Assembly: GCA_028718185.1 (NCBI GenBank)
Contig: JAQUMH010000003.1
Coordinates: 148,811-212,810 of the forward strand
DNA: 64,000 nt
Direction of reading: 5' to 3'
Origin: Elusimicrobiota bacterium
Lineage (GTDB): Bacteria > Elusimicrobiota > UBA8919
In this document: in pieces, positions 31,447 to 40,113 of the stretch
Position numbering within the stretch: the first letter of the stretch is position 1
How the letters are laid out: the number at the start of each line of letters is the position of its first letter
Notes under the pieces: generated by a model
The model's input: the letters and a program-made list of their open reading frames with translations, nothing else
Databases searched by the model: none
What the model was told of the DNA's origin: nothing
Position numbers and translations under genes: made by a program

Positions 31447-32523
31447 ATGCCTGAAATATTTTCGTTTTATGCAATTAGATACAATAGAAAAGATATCTCT
31501 GATTTAGTATGTCCGCCGTATGATGTAATATCTCCGCCAGAAAAAGAATTGTTTCTGAAAAAGAGTTCATATAATGCAGTGGCTATCGAATTGCCGGAAA
31601 GCCATAAATCAGCAAAAGAAAAATTTGAAAAGTGGAAAGAAGAAAGAGTATTGATAAAAGAAGAAAGCCCGTCATTTTATTTATATGAGCAGACCTTTTA
31701 TTCTAAAGATAAAAAATATGCGAGAATAGGTTTCTTTGCGCTTCTGAAGACAGAGAAATTCGGCAAAAACATTTTTCCTCATGAGAAAACGCTTTCAGCA
31801 CCCAAAGTAGACAGGTTAGAACTTCTTAAGGCAACCAAAATAAATACCAGCCCCATATTCTGCCTTTTTTCAGATACTAAAAACATATTCAAGGAAATAT
31901 CGCAAAGGATAAAAGCCAAAGAACCCAATATATTCGTAAGATTACCTAAAGTTTTTGAAAGAGTCTGGATTATAAATGATTTAAAAACAATAAATTCCTT
32001 AAAGAAACTTTTAAAAAACAATAAAATATTAATTGCTGATGGTCATCACAGGTATGAAACGTTTCATGAATTTACAAATGGCGGTAACATTTTATCGTTT
32101 TTATGTCCTTTTGAAGATAAGGGGTTATTAATTCTTCCTACCCATCGGCTGATTAAAAAGTGGAAAGTAAAAAGCACTAAAACATTAAGTAATTATTTTA
32201 AAATTACAAAAAATAACGGTGATTTTAAGTTTTACATGAATAATAAGTTTATAAATGTAAAAGTTAAAAAGAAACGCAATGGCTTGCCAATAGAATATTT
32301 GCATTCAACAATATTGAAAGATGCTGAGTTCAGTTATACAAAGGATGAGGAAGAAGCAATTAAAAGAGTTGATAGCGGTGAATTTTCCGCTGCGGTTATT
32401 TTAAATCCGTTAACAATAAAAGATTTGAAATTTATTGTGAGAAAAAAAATGATTTTACCTCAAAAATCCACATATTTCTATCCTAAAGTATCAACAGGAA
32501 TTGTTTTCAATGAACTTGGTTGA
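31447..32523 (+). CDS. DUF1015 family protein
   Basis: This 358-aa protein matches the DUF1015 family from its N terminus (YNRKDISDLVCPPYDVISP) through FPHEKTLSAPKVDRLELLKATK and IADGHHRYET. Relatives include proteins proposed to act on serine or phosphate compounds, but the role here is unknown. Its gene overlaps the CvpA gene by 14 bases and may start a short operon with cvpA and the PabB-like gene. Confidence 0.85.
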   Translation: MPEIFSFYAIRYNRKDISDLVCPPYDVISPPEKELFLKKSSYNAVAIELPESHKSAKEKFEKWKEERVLIKEESPSFYLYEQTFYSKDKKYARIGFFALLKTEKFGKNIFPHEKTLSAPKVDRLELLKATKINTSPIFCLFSDTKNIFKEISQRIKAKEPNIFVRLPKVFERVWIINDLKTINSLKKLLKNNKILIADGHHRYETFHEFTNGGNILSFLCPFEDKGLLILPTHRLIKKWKVKSTKTLSNYFKITKNNGDFKFYMNNKFINVKVKKKRNGLPIEYLHSTILKDAEFSYTKDEEEAIKRVDSGEFSAAVILNPLTIKDLKFIVRKKMILPQKSTYFYPKVSTGIVFNELG

Positions 32524-33049
32524 TATTTCTATTTTTTTATTAATAATAATTCTCGCCTGGTTTGGTTCTTGGATAGGAATACTTACAACCGTTTCATATG
32601 TTATTTCCGGGCTAATAGGTTCTGTTCTTGCAAATTTACTTTATGTAAAATTTGCAGTTTTTTTTTCGCCTAAACCATCTGGTTTAATAATAAGTTATCT
32701 GATAATATTCGTATCCGTAACTGCTGTTGCATTTTATCTGTGTACTATAATTTCAAAGCTGCTGAATATCTTATTTTTGGGACTGGTTGACAGGTTTTTT
32801 GGTGCATTACTGGGAGTTGTTTTAGGTGTTATTTTTTGTGGTGCAATTTTGAATATTATGGTAATAGTTCCTTTATCCAGCAATATAGAATATTACGTAG
32901 AAAATTCCACATTTACGCCTTTAATAATTAATAACATAATAATCCCTGTAATGAAACCATTTTCAAAGAATGATTACAAGGTAGTTACAAAAGATATTCC
33001 TAAAGAAGTTGTTAAAAAAATTAAAAACCTGCCTTCCCCGCATAAATGA
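32510..33049 (+). CDS. CvpA family membrane protein
   Basis: The ATG at 32510 lies inside the end of the DUF1015 gene. The 179-aa product has four hydrophobic segments (about residues 5-30, 35-65, 70-100, 105-130) and the conserved SKLLNILFLGLVDRFFGALLGVVLG block of CvpA. In E. coli CvpA is linked to colicin V production and envelope stress. Its stop overlaps the next ATG (ATGA). Confidence 0.85.
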   Translation: MNLVDISIFLLIIILAWFGSWIGILTTVSYVISGLIGSVLANLLYVKFAVFFSPKPSGLIISYLIIFVSVTAVAFYLCTIISKLLNILFLGLVDRFFGALLGVVLGVIFCGAILNIMVIVPLSSNIEYYVENSTFTPLIINNIIIPVMKPFSKNDYKVVTKDIPKEVVKKIKNLPSPHK

Positions 33050-34446
33050 AAAAACCATTCTTATTTTGTCTTAATTCTATTTATAATCCAATAGACCTTT
33101 TTGAGAAAATTTCTACAGGAGAGCAGTATTCTTTTTTTCTTGATAGTGTAGAAAAAGGGAAAAATGCAGCGTATTCTCTGATAGGTTTCAATTGCGATAT
33201 GGTAGTTAAAAGCAAACATAATAAAATTAAGATAATCAAAAATGGAAAAATCGAAGTTGAAACCGGTAATCCTGTAGAATATTTAAGAAAAATATTTTAT
33301 AAAAAAGTAAAAGAGTTTAAGTGTAATGAAAAAATAATTAAGGGTAATCTGCCGCTAAACGTTGGCGGTGCAATAGGGTATTTTTCATATGATATCCGGC
33401 ATTTTTTTGAAAAATTGCCGGCATCCGCTATTGATGATATTAAATTACCAGACATGTATTTTGCTTTTTGCAGGAACTTTATAATTATCAATCAAAATAC
33501 AAACCAGGCAAAAATATTAATACTTGCTGATACTAAAACTAATGCCATAAGTGAATTAAACAGGATTTACAAAATATTAGAAAAAGAAAGTTCTTGCGAT
33601 TCTAAAAACAAAAAAAAGAAAATTAAAATTAAGTCAAATTTAACTAAAAAACAGTTCGAGAACATTGTCAAAAAAGCAAAAGATTACATTAAAGAAGGTG
33701 ATATTTTCCAGGCTAACCTTTCGCACAGGCTGGAATGTGTTTTTGACGGAAATCCGTTATTACTTTATAGAAATTTAAGGAAAGTAAATCCGTCGCCATT
33801 TTCCTGCTTCTTGAATTTTCCGGATTTGAAGATTTTCGGCTGCTCGCCGGAACGCCTTCTTAAAATAGAAAATGGTAAAGTGATAACAAGGCCTATTGCC
33901 GGAACAAGACCACGGGGTTTAAGTAAATTGAAAGATGAGCAACTTAAAAATGAGCTTTTAGTAGATGCCAAAGAAAAAGCTGAACATATAATGCTTGTTG
34001 ATTTGGAAAGGAATGACTTAGGACGAGTTTGTGAATACGGTAGCGTTAAAGTAAACGAAATGATGATAACTGAAAGTTATTCTCACGTTTCCCACATCGT
34101 ATCAAATGTTTGCGGTATTCTTAAGAAAAATAAAGACGTGTTTGATGTAATAGCGTCAATTTTCCCCGGAGGAACTATTACCGGTTGCCCGAAAATCAGA
34201 TGTATGGAAATTATAGATGAACTTGAACCGACAGCCCGTGGACCTTATACCGGGAGTTGCGGTTGGATAGGATACAACGGCGATTGTGACCTTAACATAA
34301 TAATAAGAACCTTTATTTTAAAAGACAAAAAATTATATTTTCAAGTAGGTGCCGGAATTGTCGCCGATTCCGTCCCCGAAAGAGAATATCACGAAACACT
34401 TCACAAAGCCAAAGCATTAATCCAAGCTCTAAAAGAAACAAGGTAA
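33046..34446 (+). CDS. pabB: Chorismate-binding enzyme, PabB-like (aminodeoxychorismate or anthranilate synthase I)
   Basis: This 466-aa protein has the full chorismate-binding domain: DIFQANLSHRL, PIAGTRPRG, ELLVDAKEKAEHIMLVDLERNDLG and PGGTITGCPKIR. A class IV aminotransferase follows, which favours a PabB role in folate synthesis. However, the residue in PI-A-GT is Ala, as in TrpE, and not the Lys nucleophile known in E. coli PabB. TrpE activity is therefore not excluded. No glutaminase subunit gene is adjacent. The start overlaps the CvpA stop. Confidence 0.82.
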   Translation: MKKPFLFCLNSIYNPIDLFEKISTGEQYSFFLDSVEKGKNAAYSLIGFNCDMVVKSKHNKIKIIKNGKIEVETGNPVEYLRKIFYKKVKEFKCNEKIIKGNLPLNVGGAIGYFSYDIRHFFEKLPASAIDDIKLPDMYFAFCRNFIIINQNTNQAKILILADTKTNAISELNRIYKILEKESSCDSKNKKKKIKIKSNLTKKQFENIVKKAKDYIKEGDIFQANLSHRLECVFDGNPLLLYRNLRKVNPSPFSCFLNFPDLKIFGCSPERLLKIENGKVITRPIAGTRPRGLSKLKDEQLKNELLVDAKEKAEHIMLVDLERNDLGRVCEYGSVKVNEMMITESYSHVSHIVSNVCGILKKNKDVFDVIASIFPGGTITGCPKIRCMEIIDELEPTARGPYTGSCGWIGYNGDCDLNIIIRTFILKDKKLYFQVGAGIVADSVPEREYHETLHKAKALIQALKETR

Positions 34447-34851
34447 TGTATTAATGCAAGCCCTAAAAGAAACATGTTGATGTTCACGTTTTGTAAAATC
34501 CATAAGGTTATCCTCCTCTCCCTTGACGGGAGAGGATAGGGGGTTAGTTTTTCCCGCGTAGGGGCAGGCTTGCCTGCCCAATTGATACGCTGTGGTTACA
34601 ATATCAACTGATTAGTAGCTGCAAAGCGAAGCTTTGCTTAACTTGATGTATAGGAATTTCAATGATATCACGCCAAAGGGCGTGAAACTACAATATTTTT
34701 GTTGAAAACCTACTTGGTAGTTGTCGTAGACTCTTGGCGTGCTTAACTTGTTAAACATGAATATGAAAGAATATGCAAAGCAAGTTTTGCCACTGCAATG
34801 TTGCTGTAGTTGCCGACCTTGGTCGGCATAACTTGTCAGGAAATTACACAA
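34447..34851. repeat. Repeat-filled 405-base gap
   Basis: It holds a CCTCTCCC/GGGAGAGG hairpin (34515-34535), the palindrome GGGCAGGC-TT-GCCTGCCC (34562-34579), a partial copy of the 95-bp dispersed repeat (34595-34665), the ATCACGCC/GGGCGTGA block, the GTAGTTGTCGTAGACTCTTGG module (34719-34745) and a GTAGTTGCCGACC/GGTCGGC hairpin (34806-34829). I see no gene in it. The minus-strand ORF crossing it is an artefact of repeats. Confidence 0.75.
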
Positions 34852-35679
34852 ATGAAAATATTTATTAACGGTAGATTTTATTCTAAAAAAAACGCAAAAA
34901 TATCTGTATTTGACCATGGTTTTTTGTATGGTGACGGTATTTACGAAACAATGCGTTCCTATAATAATATTGTTTATAAAATAGACGAACATATAAGCCG
35001 GTTTTTTAAATCAGCCGGTTTGATTTCGCTAAAAATCCCATTTTCAAAGCAATATATAAAAAAATCAGTTTACCAAACACTTAAAATAAATAAATTAAAA
35101 GATGCATATATCAGAATGAGTTTATCAAGAGGTGAAGGCGAAATAGGGCTTGATCCTGCACTTTGTCCAAAACCCACATTTGTTATAATTGTTAAAAAAT
35201 TCAAACCATATCCAAGGGAATTTTGTGAAAAAGGTATTAAAATAATAATTGCTAAAACAAGAAGGAATCATCCTGCAGCACTTAACCCGGAAATAAAATC
35301 AACAAATTTTCTTAATAATATACTCGCTAAAATTGAAGCAAAGAACAAAAATGCCTTTGAAGCAATAATGCTGAATATTGAAGGCTTTGTTACGGAAGGC
35401 ACTATATCAAATATTTTTATAGTAAAAAACAACGTCCTGAAAACACCGTCTATTAAATGCGGTATTCTTGATGGTATAACAAGAAAATATATCCTTAAAA
35501 TTGCAAAAAGTCTAAGGATAAAAACCAAAGAATCATTTCTCAAACCAAAAGATTTATATACAGCAGATGAATGTTTTATCACCAACACCTCGCTCGAAAT
35601 TATGCCCGTAAGCTTAATTGACAATAAAAAGATAATGGTGGTTGGCAAAATTACAAAAGAACTGATTGGGAATTTTTAA
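34852..35679 (+). CDS. Class IV PLP aminotransferase (IlvE/PabC family)
   Basis: The ATG at 34852 begins MKIFINGRFYSKKNA, followed by VFDHGFLYGDGIYETMR, the class IV signature. The 275-aa length fits aminodeoxychorismate lyase, D-amino acid or branched-chain aminotransferases. The PLP lysine is expected in NPEIKSTNFLNN (near residue 148). VTEGTISNIFIV is the second motif. The neighbouring PabB-like gene suggests PabC, but branched-chain transamination remains possible. AGGA lies about 10 bases upstream. Confidence 0.85.
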   Translation: MKIFINGRFYSKKNAKISVFDHGFLYGDGIYETMRSYNNIVYKIDEHISRFFKSAGLISLKIPFSKQYIKKSVYQTLKINKLKDAYIRMSLSRGEGEIGLDPALCPKPTFVIIVKKFKPYPREFCEKGIKIIIAKTRRNHPAALNPEIKSTNFLNNILAKIEAKNKNAFEAIMLNIEGFVTEGTISNIFIVKNNVLKTPSIKCGILDGITRKYILKIAKSLRIKTKESFLKPKDLYTADECFITNTSLEIMPVSLIDNKKIMVVGKITKELIGNF

Positions 35680-35769
35680 GGCAAATATTTTTTTATTTAA
35701 TATTGCACACATTTATATGCTATTTTACCCTACCTAAAAATAAAAATATTTCAAAAGTCAAAAAATCAC

Positions 35770-35799
35770 TTGACATTTTTTTTTTTTTCAATATATAAT
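35770..35799 (+). promoter_or_regulatory. Sigma-70 promoter upstream of the glycosyltransferase-like gene
   Basis: TTGACA (35770-35775) and TATAAT (35794-35799) are spaced by 18 bases that are mostly T. The leader contains a CTTCTCCCC/GGGGAGAAG hairpin at 35857-35877. Confidence 0.75.
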
Positions 35800-35917
35800 T
35801 ATAGTAGATGGTTGCATAGAAAAAGTCTCAGTAGTGCCATTCCACTCAGTTCTTTCTTCTCCCCGCCGGGGAGAAGATGAAAGATGAGGGGGGACTAACT
35901 CCTTAACTAATATATTA

Positions 35918-36568
35918 ATGAAAAAAGTCATATTTTGTTTACCCGGCAACAATTTTTCAGGAAAGTTTTTAGATTGTTGGACAAATCTAATAAGTTATTG
36001 TATGGCAAATGGTATCCAATTTGCTGTTTCCCGTAAAGAGTCCAACAATATCTATTATGTCCGTAATATGTGTTTAGGTGCTGATATATCTCGCGGAGAA
36101 AACCAGAAACCCTTTGACGGCAAAATAGATTATGATTATTTAATGTGGATAGATTCTGACATTATATTTACTCCACAGCAATTTCAAAAGTTACTAAATC
36201 AGGATAAAGATATTGTTTCGGGAGTTTACTCAATGGAAGGTGGCGGACAATTTGCTTCGGTAAAAGATTGGGATGAAAAATTCTTTGAGAAGAATGGATA
36301 TTTTCAATTTCTTACACCGAAAGATATTGAAAAAAGTAATGATTTAATGGAAGTAAGTTATACCGGATTCGGGTTTATATTGATTAAGAAAGGCGTATTT
36401 GAAAGCATACTCTATCCATGGTTTAAACCATTAGAAAAAAGAATAGGCAACATGACAGATTTTACAATGGAAGATGTAGGCTTTTGCCTAAGAGCAAAAG
36501 AAAAAGGATTTAAAATCTGGATAGACCCGCAAATCCGGGTAGGTCACGAGAAGAAGATTATATATTGA
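35918..36568 (+). CDS. Glycosyltransferase-like (GT-A fold) protein
   Basis: This 216-aa protein has a DxD-type motif in MWIDSDIIFT (near residue 75), a YTGFGFILIKKGVFE segment and a C-terminal EDVGFCLRAKEKGFKIWIDPQIRVGHE, where Glu-Asp may be the catalytic pair. This pattern occurs in GT2-like proteins, including phage-encoded ones. There is no membrane segment. The target is unknown, perhaps the surface proteins encoded next. Confidence 0.72.
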   Translation: MKKVIFCLPGNNFSGKFLDCWTNLISYCMANGIQFAVSRKESNNIYYVRNMCLGADISRGENQKPFDGKIDYDYLMWIDSDIIFTPQQFQKLLNQDKDIVSGVYSMEGGGQFASVKDWDEKFFEKNGYFQFLTPKDIEKSNDLMEVSYTGFGFILIKKGVFESILYPWFKPLEKRIGNMTDFTMEDVGFCLRAKEKGFKIWIDPQIRVGHEKKIIY

Positions 36569-36716
36569 TTAAAATAAGGAAATAAAATATTTTTCATATT
36601 TAATGTAGCGGCAAAGCGGCAGCTTTGCTTAAGTGGAAGAATAAATCAAGATAATATTTGGTAAGAATAACAAGAAAGGGAAAGAGATAAATAAATAAAA
36701 TAGGAGGTATGGAAAA

Positions 36717-37919
36717 ATGACAGATGTAAATTTAGTATTGAAGGATGGTGGTTTCGGAGAATCAAATGTAAGAGAAATTAAAGATGCTGATGGTGGAATA
36801 ACTAATCATAGGATTTCATCTACAAAATTAGGTATAGATGTGAGTTGCAATCCTGCTAGTACGCTTACGGTTGGTGGAGGTGTTTCTATTGGTAGTGAAT
36901 CTGTAGTTGCACCAACTGATGGGCTTTATGTACATCAAAGAGTTGGTATAGGAGCAACTTCTCCATCTTCACAACTTCATATATATAAAGGTGATTTAGG
37001 GGATAATTATATAATTATAGATTATCAACAAAATTACTCGGCTGGTTTACAGTTTAATGAACTTGGTTCAGTAAGGGCATATATAATATGGAATGATGGT
37101 AGTAATAAAATGATATTTAAATTTGGAGGAAATGAAAGAGTTACTTTTCAGGAAGATGGCAAAGTAGGAATAGGGACAACAGTACCAACATATAAACTTG
37201 ATGTAAATGGTGATATTAATGTTCCTACAGGAAGTCAATATAAAATAAATGGAGTTGACCAAGCTTTTGACAAATGGACAGCGGGAACAGGAGACAATAT
37301 TTATCGGTCCAGTGGCAGTGTAGGTATAGGGACGACTTCACCTGCAGAGAAACTTCATATTTACAGTACAGCTAATGCTATAAATAAATTACTTTTACAG
37401 GGGACTACGGATTATGGAACAGAGATTAGACTAAAAGATTCTACGCAAGAATGGAGCATATCTGAAAATGTCTATGTTGGTTCAGCTCTTTGTATAAGAA
37501 GTATTACTGGTAGTGATACACTTATGACTTTTACTGCCTCAAGTAAGGTTGGTATTGGGACAACAAGTCCGTCAAGAAAATTATTTGTAAGTGGTGATGC
37601 AGGAGGAACAACTCAATGGTACAATGATTCTGATTCGTGTTTAAAGGAAAATATTAAAACTATCGAGAATGCTTTGGAAAAAGTGATAAAATTGAGAGGA
37701 ATAAATTTTGAATGGAAAGATAAGGAAAATAGACCCAAAGGTTTGCAAATGGGTTTAATAGCCCAAGAAGTAAAAGAGATAGTTCCTGAAATAGTGGATA
37801 AGAAAAACGAACACTATTCAATGGCGACTGCTAATTTAACTGCTCTTTTAGTAGAAGCAGTTAAACAATTGAATAGCAAAGTTAAAGAATTAGAAGAGCA
37901 ATTGAAAAATAAACAGTAA
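36717..37919 (+). CDS. Tail-fibre-like protein with S74 intramolecular chaperone domain
   Basis: The 400-aa protein has four repeats of the VGIGTTSPxxKLxIY type (about residues 78, 155, 200 and 280), typical of trimeric beta-helical fibres. The C-terminal 98 residues match the S74 auto-cleaving chaperone: NDSDSCLKENI with the Ser305-Lys310 dyad and GLIAQEVKEIVPEIV, ending in a coiled coil. Such domains occur in phage tail spikes and bacterial surface fibres. No other phage genes are visible here. AGGAGGT precedes the ATG. Confidence 0.88.
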   Translation: MTDVNLVLKDGGFGESNVREIKDADGGITNHRISSTKLGIDVSCNPASTLTVGGGVSIGSESVVAPTDGLYVHQRVGIGATSPSSQLHIYKGDLGDNYIIIDYQQNYSAGLQFNELGSVRAYIIWNDGSNKMIFKFGGNERVTFQEDGKVGIGTTVPTYKLDVNGDINVPTGSQYKINGVDQAFDKWTAGTGDNIYRSSGSVGIGTTSPAEKLHIYSTANAINKLLLQGTTDYGTEIRLKDSTQEWSISENVYVGSALCIRSITGSDTLMTFTASSKVGIGTTSPSRKLFVSGDAGGTTQWYNDSDSCLKENIKTIENALEKVIKLRGINFEWKDKENRPKGLQMGLIAQEVKEIVPEIVDKKNEHYSMATANLTALLVEAVKQLNSKVKELEEQLKNKQ

Positions 37920-37974
37920 AATTGTCATAGTTTAATTCTCGCTGAAATTACTGAAAATTAGCATGGGGGATAGA

Positions 37975-38670
37975 ATGAAAAAATATTTACTGTTAATAAT
38001 AGTTAGTTTTATTCTTGTAGGATGCGGTAAGAACGAGAAAAAGTCAGAACTTATATTAGGCAGTTCTCCAATATCTAATCTTGTTCCCATGGGTACAATT
38101 TCGTGTTATAGTGGTAAGTTAAATAGCTCTTCAACCATTTCATTTCGCCCAGTTAATAAACATGCAGATGGAATGAGTAAGGAATTCTATATTTACATAA
38201 AAAGCATTGAAATTTCTACGGCAGGTAATGAATGGATTAAAATTTTGGATAATTCTGGTAATCCTCTGGAAACAAAAGTGAAATATGGTGACATAATAAG
38301 GATAAATACTTCTTCTGTTTCTGTGCCATCAGACCAATACCATGGCGTTCGGTTAGTTATAGAACCAAAAATAAAAATTCTATCACTACATAAATGGGAA
38401 GATAGCAGCGATACTGTTGTCGATATAACCCTTAATAAGTTACCATCTAGAATAGGTATGCTTGTTGGTAGTACAGATACAAAAATTTCAGCAATAGATA
38501 CTATATCATTTACCTCTGCGAATGGATATTTAGTACCTTTTACTATTGAAACAGGGAAAGAAACTTTTCTTGTATTTGAATTTTCTGTAGCTTGGTTAGG
38601 CAGCAGTATTTCTGATATTACCGATTGGGAACTCAGTCTTGCTTGTCGTGCAACAAGATTTTTGTATTAA
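37975..38670 (+). CDS. Lipoprotein, tandem paralogue 1
   Basis: The ATG at 37975 with GGGGGAT upstream gives a lipoprotein signal ending in LVGC. The mature N terminus EKKSELILGSSPISNL, a central IKSIEISTAGNEWIKI block and the end LACRATRFLY are shared with the next two genes. It is 231 aa with mostly beta-strand character. No family is recognised. Function is probably at the outer membrane or periplasm. Confidence 0.72.
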   Translation: MKKYLLLIIVSFILVGCGKNEKKSELILGSSPISNLVPMGTISCYSGKLNSSSTISFRPVNKHADGMSKEFYIYIKSIEISTAGNEWIKILDNSGNPLETKVKYGDIIRINTSSVSVPSDQYHGVRLVIEPKIKILSLHKWEDSSDTVVDITLNKLPSRIGMLVGSTDTKISAIDTISFTSANGYLVPFTIETGKETFLVFEFSVAWLGSSISDITDWELSLACRATRFLY

Positions 38671-38681
38671 GGTGTGTTTAG

Positions 38682-39392
38682 ATGGGTAAGTTTATGAAAA
38701 AGAATCTATTGTTAGTATTAACGATTTTATTCATTTTGGGTTGTGGAAAAGATGAAAAAAAATCAAATCTTATATTAGATACTTCTCCAATATCCAATCT
38801 TTCGCCAGTTGGTACTATATCATGTTATAGCGGTAAGATAAATAATGGTTCATCGATGATTCCACATAGTTCAATTAGTGGGGTGCTAAACTATGGATTT
38901 GGGCTTGAATCAGACATTTATATAAAAAGTATTGAAATCTCTACTACTGGAACAGAATGGATTAAAGTAGTTGAAGGACCAATAGAAGTAAAAGTGAAAG
39001 ATGGAGAGATAGTAAAAATTGGTAGTTCAATAATTATTCCAGAAGGAAAATATGAGGGATTAAGGCTTATTTTAGAACCAGAAGTTAAGTTTCTAGAAAT
39101 TAAATGGGCTGAAGACAATTCAACTCATCAGAATGAAATATTACTTAATAAATTGCCATCATTAATAAGGTTAGGAGAAGGTGGAACTAAAAATTGGAGA
39201 GGATTGGCTACAGTATCAGATACCATATTATTTACATCTTCAAATGGTTATTTGATTCCATTTGATATAGAAAAAGGTAAAGAAACATTTTTGGTTTTTG
39301 ATATTAGCACATTCTGTGAGGGTGGTAATGTTACCGCCATTACAGATTGGCAAATTAATATTGTTACACGTGCCACTCGGTTTTTGTATTGA
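38682..39392 (+). CDS. Lipoprotein, tandem paralogue 2
   Basis: This 236-aa protein has the lipobox LFILGC, then DEKKSNLILDTSPISNLSPVGTISCYSGK. The shared block IKSIEISTTGTEWIKVVEGPIEVKVKDGE and the end RATRFLY show descent from the same ancestor as its neighbours. AAGGTG lies seven bases upstream of the start. The gene follows 11 bases after paralogue 1. Confidence 0.75.
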   Translation: MGKFMKKNLLLVLTILFILGCGKDEKKSNLILDTSPISNLSPVGTISCYSGKINNGSSMIPHSSISGVLNYGFGLESDIYIKSIEISTTGTEWIKVVEGPIEVKVKDGEIVKIGSSIIIPEGKYEGLRLILEPEVKFLEIKWAEDNSTHQNEILLNKLPSLIRLGEGGTKNWRGLATVSDTILFTSSNGYLIPFDIEKGKETFLVFDISTFCEGGNVTAITDWQINIVTRATRFLY

Positions 39393-39403
39393 GGTGTGTT
39401 TAA

Positions 39404-40102
39404 ATGAATAAGTTTATGAAAAAGAATCTATTGTTAATATTAACAGTATTACTTCTTCTTAGTTGTGGTAAAAATGAAAAGAAGACAGATTTAATATTGG
39501 GTACTTCCTCTTTGTCTAATCTTGCACCTATCGGTAAGATTTCATTTTATAGTGGTAAAGTAAGCAATGGTTCTGCAACTATACGATATAGTCAAAATGC
39601 TAAATATTCAACAAGTGGGCCAGCTATAGAGTCATATATTTATATTAAGAGTATAGAAATATCTACTACGGGAGAAGAATGGATTAAGATAGTTGAAGGA
39701 CCTATAGAAGTAAGAGTAAAAGATGGCGAAACAATAAGGATAAGCACTTCTACATCGATTCCAATTGGTGAGTATCATGGAGTTAGACTTATTATTAATC
39801 CAGAAATCAAATTTTCAGTGGTAAAATGGGAGGAAGCACCTAATCAACAAGTTACAGTAACGTTAAATAAACTTCCAACGATTATGCGGATAAATAGAGG
39901 TGGGTCATATAATAATATAGTTGTGACTGATACAATTATGCTTACTTCTGCAAATGGTTTTTTGGTACCATTTAACATAGAAGAAAACAAAGAAACATTC
40001 TTCATATTTGAGTTTAATGTTAACTGGGTTGGGGATAATATTGATAATATAAGTGATTGGGAACTTAATATTGCTGCCCGTGCCACTCGGTTTTTGTATT
40101 GA
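39404..40102 (+). CDS. Lipoprotein, tandem paralogue 3
   Basis: This 232-aa protein has the lipobox LLLLSC, then KNEKKTDLILGTSSLSNLAPIGKI, the IKSIEISTTGEEWIKIVEGPIEVRVKDGE block and the RATRFLY end. The spacer before it (GAGGTGTGTTTAAATG) is identical to the spacer after it, so duplication included the intergenic part. Confidence 0.75.
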   Translation: MNKFMKKNLLLILTVLLLLSCGKNEKKTDLILGTSSLSNLAPIGKISFYSGKVSNGSATIRYSQNAKYSTSGPAIESYIYIKSIEISTTGEEWIKIVEGPIEVRVKDGETIRISTSTSIPIGEYHGVRLIINPEIKFSVVKWEEAPNQQVTVTLNKLPTIMRINRGGSYNNIVVTDTIMLTSANGFLVPFNIEENKETFFIFEFNVNWVGDNIDNISDWELNIAARATRFLY

Positions 40103-40113
40103 GGTGTGTTTAA

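Noticed and set aside
34612-34992. A 126-codon minus-strand ORF
   Set aside because: It runs through several dispersed repeats and antisense to the well-supported aminotransferase gene start.
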